Assembly: GCA_905331475.1 (NCBI GenBank)
Contig: CAJNYU010001075.1
Span: forward strand, 1 to 64,000
Direction of reading: 5' to 3'
Length of the DNA: 64,000 bases
Source: Rotaria socialis
Taxonomy: Eukaryota; Rotifera; Eurotatoria; Philodinida; Philodinidae
The notes under the pieces were generated by a model, which was not told the DNA's origin, did not search any database, and saw only the letters and a list, made by a program, of their open reading frames with translations. Of the stretch, positions 60,601 to 64,000 are shown in pieces; positions within the stretch are counted from its first letter, which is position 1; every line of letters starts with the position of its first letter. A program made the translations under genes and the position numbers.

Positions 60601-61724
60601 TGTTAGTGGAATAATAAATTAATAATCTAAAATGATAATTTAAATAAGAGAGAAAAACTATTTTTCTTTTTGGTTCGATTGTTTTAGACGATTAATATTT
60701 GCAGTAATAGACGATGTCTTCTGAATTGATATATTGACACTCATTTCAATTTCAGATATTGCTTCTCGTGGCAACACATGTATGTATATAGACTTAGTCG
60801 CTATAGAAGGAGAAAATAAGAGAACAGAAAGACTCATTCGTGTTTGCTTCTTTTGTAGACATTCTCCTCTTCTAACACTTGCCCTTTATTTCGTCGTAAT
60901 TGTTCTCTTTCTTTCCTTTTTTTTTTGTCTTACATTATTTCTTTCATGTCGACATGACTCATCAAGTTCAAATATGCGACCTCTCATAAATAGTGACTCC
61001 CAAAAAAGATCCAACCAAGTTTGTTTTCAAGATTTTTCCACTTCCGTAAACGCTAACAAGAATCGAAAGAGTGATCTAAATAGAACGTTTCCTTTCTAAC
61101 AAGAATTTCCGTAGAAAAAAAGATTGCTTTTTCCCTAAAAACGTTTGCTCATAGAAACTACTACAAACAATCGAGCAAAACATTCTCCTCGACAAAAAAT
61201 CCCCTTAGCTCTTCACAACAGCCCCTTACTAGAAAAAGAAATGATAAATAGTTGCCTGGTATATTGTTCTACGGAATCCAAACGAAATTTCATCTGTAAT
61301 TTCTAGCATATGAATAATTGTGGCTTTGATACTCCATAAATTAGTAATGATTGGTCTATTGAAAATCATCTGTTAAAAACGAGTCCTTCACACATGTCGC
61401 TATTTGAATTTTCCCTCATGTTAATACCAGTGGAAACAAATCTAGGTCTATCGTTCTGGGAATTACTAAATGTGCGCATGCTACTTTGAAAGTTCACTAA
61501 TAGACAATACTAACTAACTAATTGAATGAAACCGAACAAAAGAGAAACATGATGTATATATTTCAATTATTTCTGTGTTTCTTTTTTTTTATTAAATTTG
61601 AGCCCAACGATATAACAGTGTATTACTACTACTATTGTTGATGCTGTTGTTTACTTGTAGTAATATAATTTTTATTCTTCTATCAGGCTTGATGATGCTT
61701 AGAAAAAACAATAATTTGACCAAA
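60601..61724. other. Intergenic, no gene seen
   Basis: Between the PITP start and the RPSA stop. A plus-strand frame of 121 codons (60734-61099) contains a hydrophobic run but no recognisable domain or splice context. AT-rich otherwise. Confidence 0.5.
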
Positions 61725-62474
61725 TCACCAGGCACTTGAACCAGCGGTGACGGCAGGAGTTCCAGTAGCCCAGTCGTTTGTCGCAACAGCAGCAGCACCT
61801 CCAGTGGTTGCACCAGTCCAATTGTCAGCAGCAGATGCACCCCAGTTATCTTGATTACCTGCAAAATTTTCTGCTGAAGGCATCATTGATGGGCCGTCAT
61901 CATAGTAATTTGAATCTGCTGCATGTTGTGTGTCACGATCTTGTGTAACGCCAACTTGCTCTTCTTTTTCAGTCTTAAAAATGGAAAATTTTATTTTTAC
62001 GAACGAAACAATATTTCAGTTTAAATTTTTACTTCTTCCGGATCACGATAGAAAAATAAATCAACCATAACTTCCCATGGTGCTTGACGATTAATTTCTC
62101 CACGTAATCGAAGTACTTCACGTGTTAAAAACCACCACATGAGACCGATTGATTTGGTAGCCTATTCAAAACGAAAAATACTATTTTTGAAGTAATCAAT
62201 TTAATGACAATAATATTCCACCTTATTGTTACATGGAATAGCAATATCGATGTATCGAAGTGATGTTGATGGATCGCAAAAAGCAATAACAGGGATATTG
62301 ACAAATGAAGCTTCACTGATAGCTTGATGATCAACATGTGGATTAGTAACAATGATGAGACGTGGTTCTTTGAATGCAGCCTGAATTTGATTGGTAAATG
62401 AACCAGGTGTGAAACGGCCAGCTATTTAAAACAAGCAAAATAAAGAATTACTTCATTTACTTATACATATGTAT

Positions 62475-62506
<32 letters not shown>

Positions 62507-62897
62507 AGAGAAAAAGAGTACATGTTTTCTCTTACCAATAGCTGTAGCGCCTGTGTATTTGGCGAATTTCAACACAGCACGTTGACCTAATTGATTAGAA
62601 TATTAAAGAATACTTTTTTCTAGGAATGAAAGATCATTTTTTACCTTGAGGTTGACATGAAATAGCACAAACATCAGCTGAATTTTCAACGGCAACAATA
62701 GCTCGAGCAGCAAGTACAAGTTTTTCCCAGAATTTACGAATGTTAATTACAGATGCTGCTTCATTTCTTGGCTTCTTCTTCCATACGTATGCGTCCATTT
62801 GATAGTCAACATCTTTTGAACCAATATGAAGCTGTGCTGCAAGGATTTTAAGCACATCATCTTCTTTCATTTGGAGTACTGAGTAACCAGATGTCAT
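61725..62897 (-). CDS. RPSA: 40S ribosomal protein SA (uS2), four exons
   Basis: Component of the small ribosomal subunit; in animals the orthologue also serves as the 67-kDa laminin receptor precursor. Exon 1 (62897 to about 62646) begins [20 protein letters not shown], then [19 protein letters not shown]. Further exons give [77 protein letters not shown] and [18 protein letters not shown]. The last exon is an acidic, Asn/Trp-rich tail with [12 protein letters not shown] and SSAWW before TGA 61725. All uS2 core blocks are present; length ~290. A splice acceptor (AATAATTTCAG, near 62919) lies about 20 bp before the ATG, so the 5' leader is cis- or trans-spliced. One intron holds a (GA)n repeat. 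Confidence 0.95.
62474..62518. repeat. (GA)n-rich microsatellite in RPSA intron
   Basis: GA units grading into GAAA units, within the intron that ends near 62535. Confidence 0.85.
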
Positions 62898-62939
62898 CTT
62901 TGTTTTTCGAGTGATGATCTGAAATTATTACAACAGAAA

Positions 62940-64000
62940 AAAAATTGATTTATTCATGGCAAGACAACAAAATTTGTTTGAAACAAGAGATACATGGTGT
63001 ATGAGAAGAAATAATACAAATTGTAAACAATTTAGATCGATTACTATTGGAGAACTCGTATCAAGGCCACATTAATTTCTTTATGAATATTAAAAAAATT
63101 AAAACTCATTATATATAATAATATTTTGAATATATGAATATTTATTCAAGAATTAGTTTATTTACGAGTTGAATAGATGACACTAGTGTATAGTCAACAT
63201 ATGCACTCGCGTCATTTATAGCACAGAGATTTTGACAACACTGCTCTCAATCAAGCGTGTTTTCTCATAAACATGAAATGCTATAATAATATTGACTATG
63301 TAACATATTACACGTTTATCCATCTGATACAGCGAGTTCTCCCATTATTTTTGTGTATAGTATGTTTTTTTTGGTAATAATTAGCGGTCTATAAATATTT
63401 ATGGAGAAAATCACACGCATTATCATATAGACTACATCATTATATGTTTCAAAAAGCAACCCTAATATATGTCCTTCACTGAATATGACATCTCTTTACA
63501 ATGATTGTTGTTACAATCGGAAACATTTTCAGTTAAAACAGTATAATTGCTTTGTTTGCTTTTCTTATAATGAAAGTGCTTGCCAAAAAAAAGTCAACAA
63601 TGTTTTCGGAAATAAGTAAAAGCAATGCCATAATTAGATCGTTTTTAATAAGTTTCCTCAACGAATCTTTGATCTAAATTATTTACAATTCATTATAAAT
63701 GCTTAAATAGGTTCACTGTTTTTAAAATATCATCGAAAATGATAACAATACCAACATTGTTGACAAGAACTATGTAAATCCCAATTCATTTAACAGGCAA
63801 AAGATAAACTCTTTAATGTTATTGTACTGTTTTTGTAATGAGCTATTGAATGATGGTAAACTCTGTAAAAACATTCCTTTATTGTTGCTATTAGTCTTGT
63901 ATGTTGTGAATCTCTTAGAAAAGTATACAGGTTTTAATTATACAAAACGATACATTTCTTTTGGTGAGACATCTGAACGAGCAAATTGCGTTCATAGCTG
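62940..64000. other. Upstream region of RPSA, no gene seen
   Basis: About 1 kb of AT-rich DNA to the window edge. No ORF, repeat family member or RNA gene was identified. It probably carries the RPSA promoter. Confidence 0.5.

Noticed and set aside
60734..61099. 121-codon plus-strand ORF with a hydrophobic run
   Set aside because: No domain, no splice sites, no coding-like codon use, and it lies in the promoter zone of the PITP gene.

Overview
The window is animal nuclear DNA: AT-rich, many short GT-AG introns (mostly 45-120 bp), compact housekeeping genes, and an accessory centre full of small transposons and decayed genes. Codon habits, short introns, an NHL-repeat/PAN-like pseudogene family and a possible two-gene operon joined by a splice acceptor fit a bdelloid rotifer best (inference, about 0.7). 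There is no plasmid, phage or bacterial operon structure. The first ~118 bases are nearly pure C, probably a contig-end artefact.

Left arm (1-25.6 kb): MGAT1 (N-glycan GlcNAc-transferase I, +), POLG (mitochondrial DNA polymerase, +), a small secreted Pro/Ser-rich protein (+), an FBXL2/FBXL20-type F-box LRR protein with a CaaX-like end (-), then GEMIN6 (SMN complex, +) followed after 24 bp by SUPV3L1 (mitochondrial RNA helicase, +).

Centre (25.6-43 kb): an accessory region. At least eight copies or remnants of one short TA-flanked element family (ends CCCAGGTCGAAC) share their termini, but their interiors are built from different short palindromic words: TACGG/CCGTA, TTCCGG/CCGGAA or GGATCC-GA. 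Two longer elements have AGAG... ends and 10-bp target duplications. One hAT-like element has a perfect 15-bp terminal repeat and a perfect 8-bp duplication. Many sit inside decayed genes: an unrecognised ORF (27.3-30.1 kb), two NHL/PAN-like pseudogenes (39.2-42.9 kb) and, nearby, a dynein heavy-chain fragment. In several cases removing the element with one target copy restores the old reading frame. Two intact-looking genes lie among them: a predicted type II membrane protein of unknown function and a kinase with two ZZ zinc fingers.

Right arm (44-63 kb): an ATP8A-type P4-ATPase flippase (+) with a duplicated pair of frame-locked, mutually exclusive exons; an Ig-domain surface protein (-); about 8 kb without recognisable genes; a class I phosphatidylinositol transfer protein (-); and ribosomal protein SA (-).

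The most novel signals are the word-swapping element family, the perfect 69-bp inverted repeat inside one copy, and the mutually exclusive flippase exons. All exon boundaries come from reading the sequence by eye; no search or transcript data was available.
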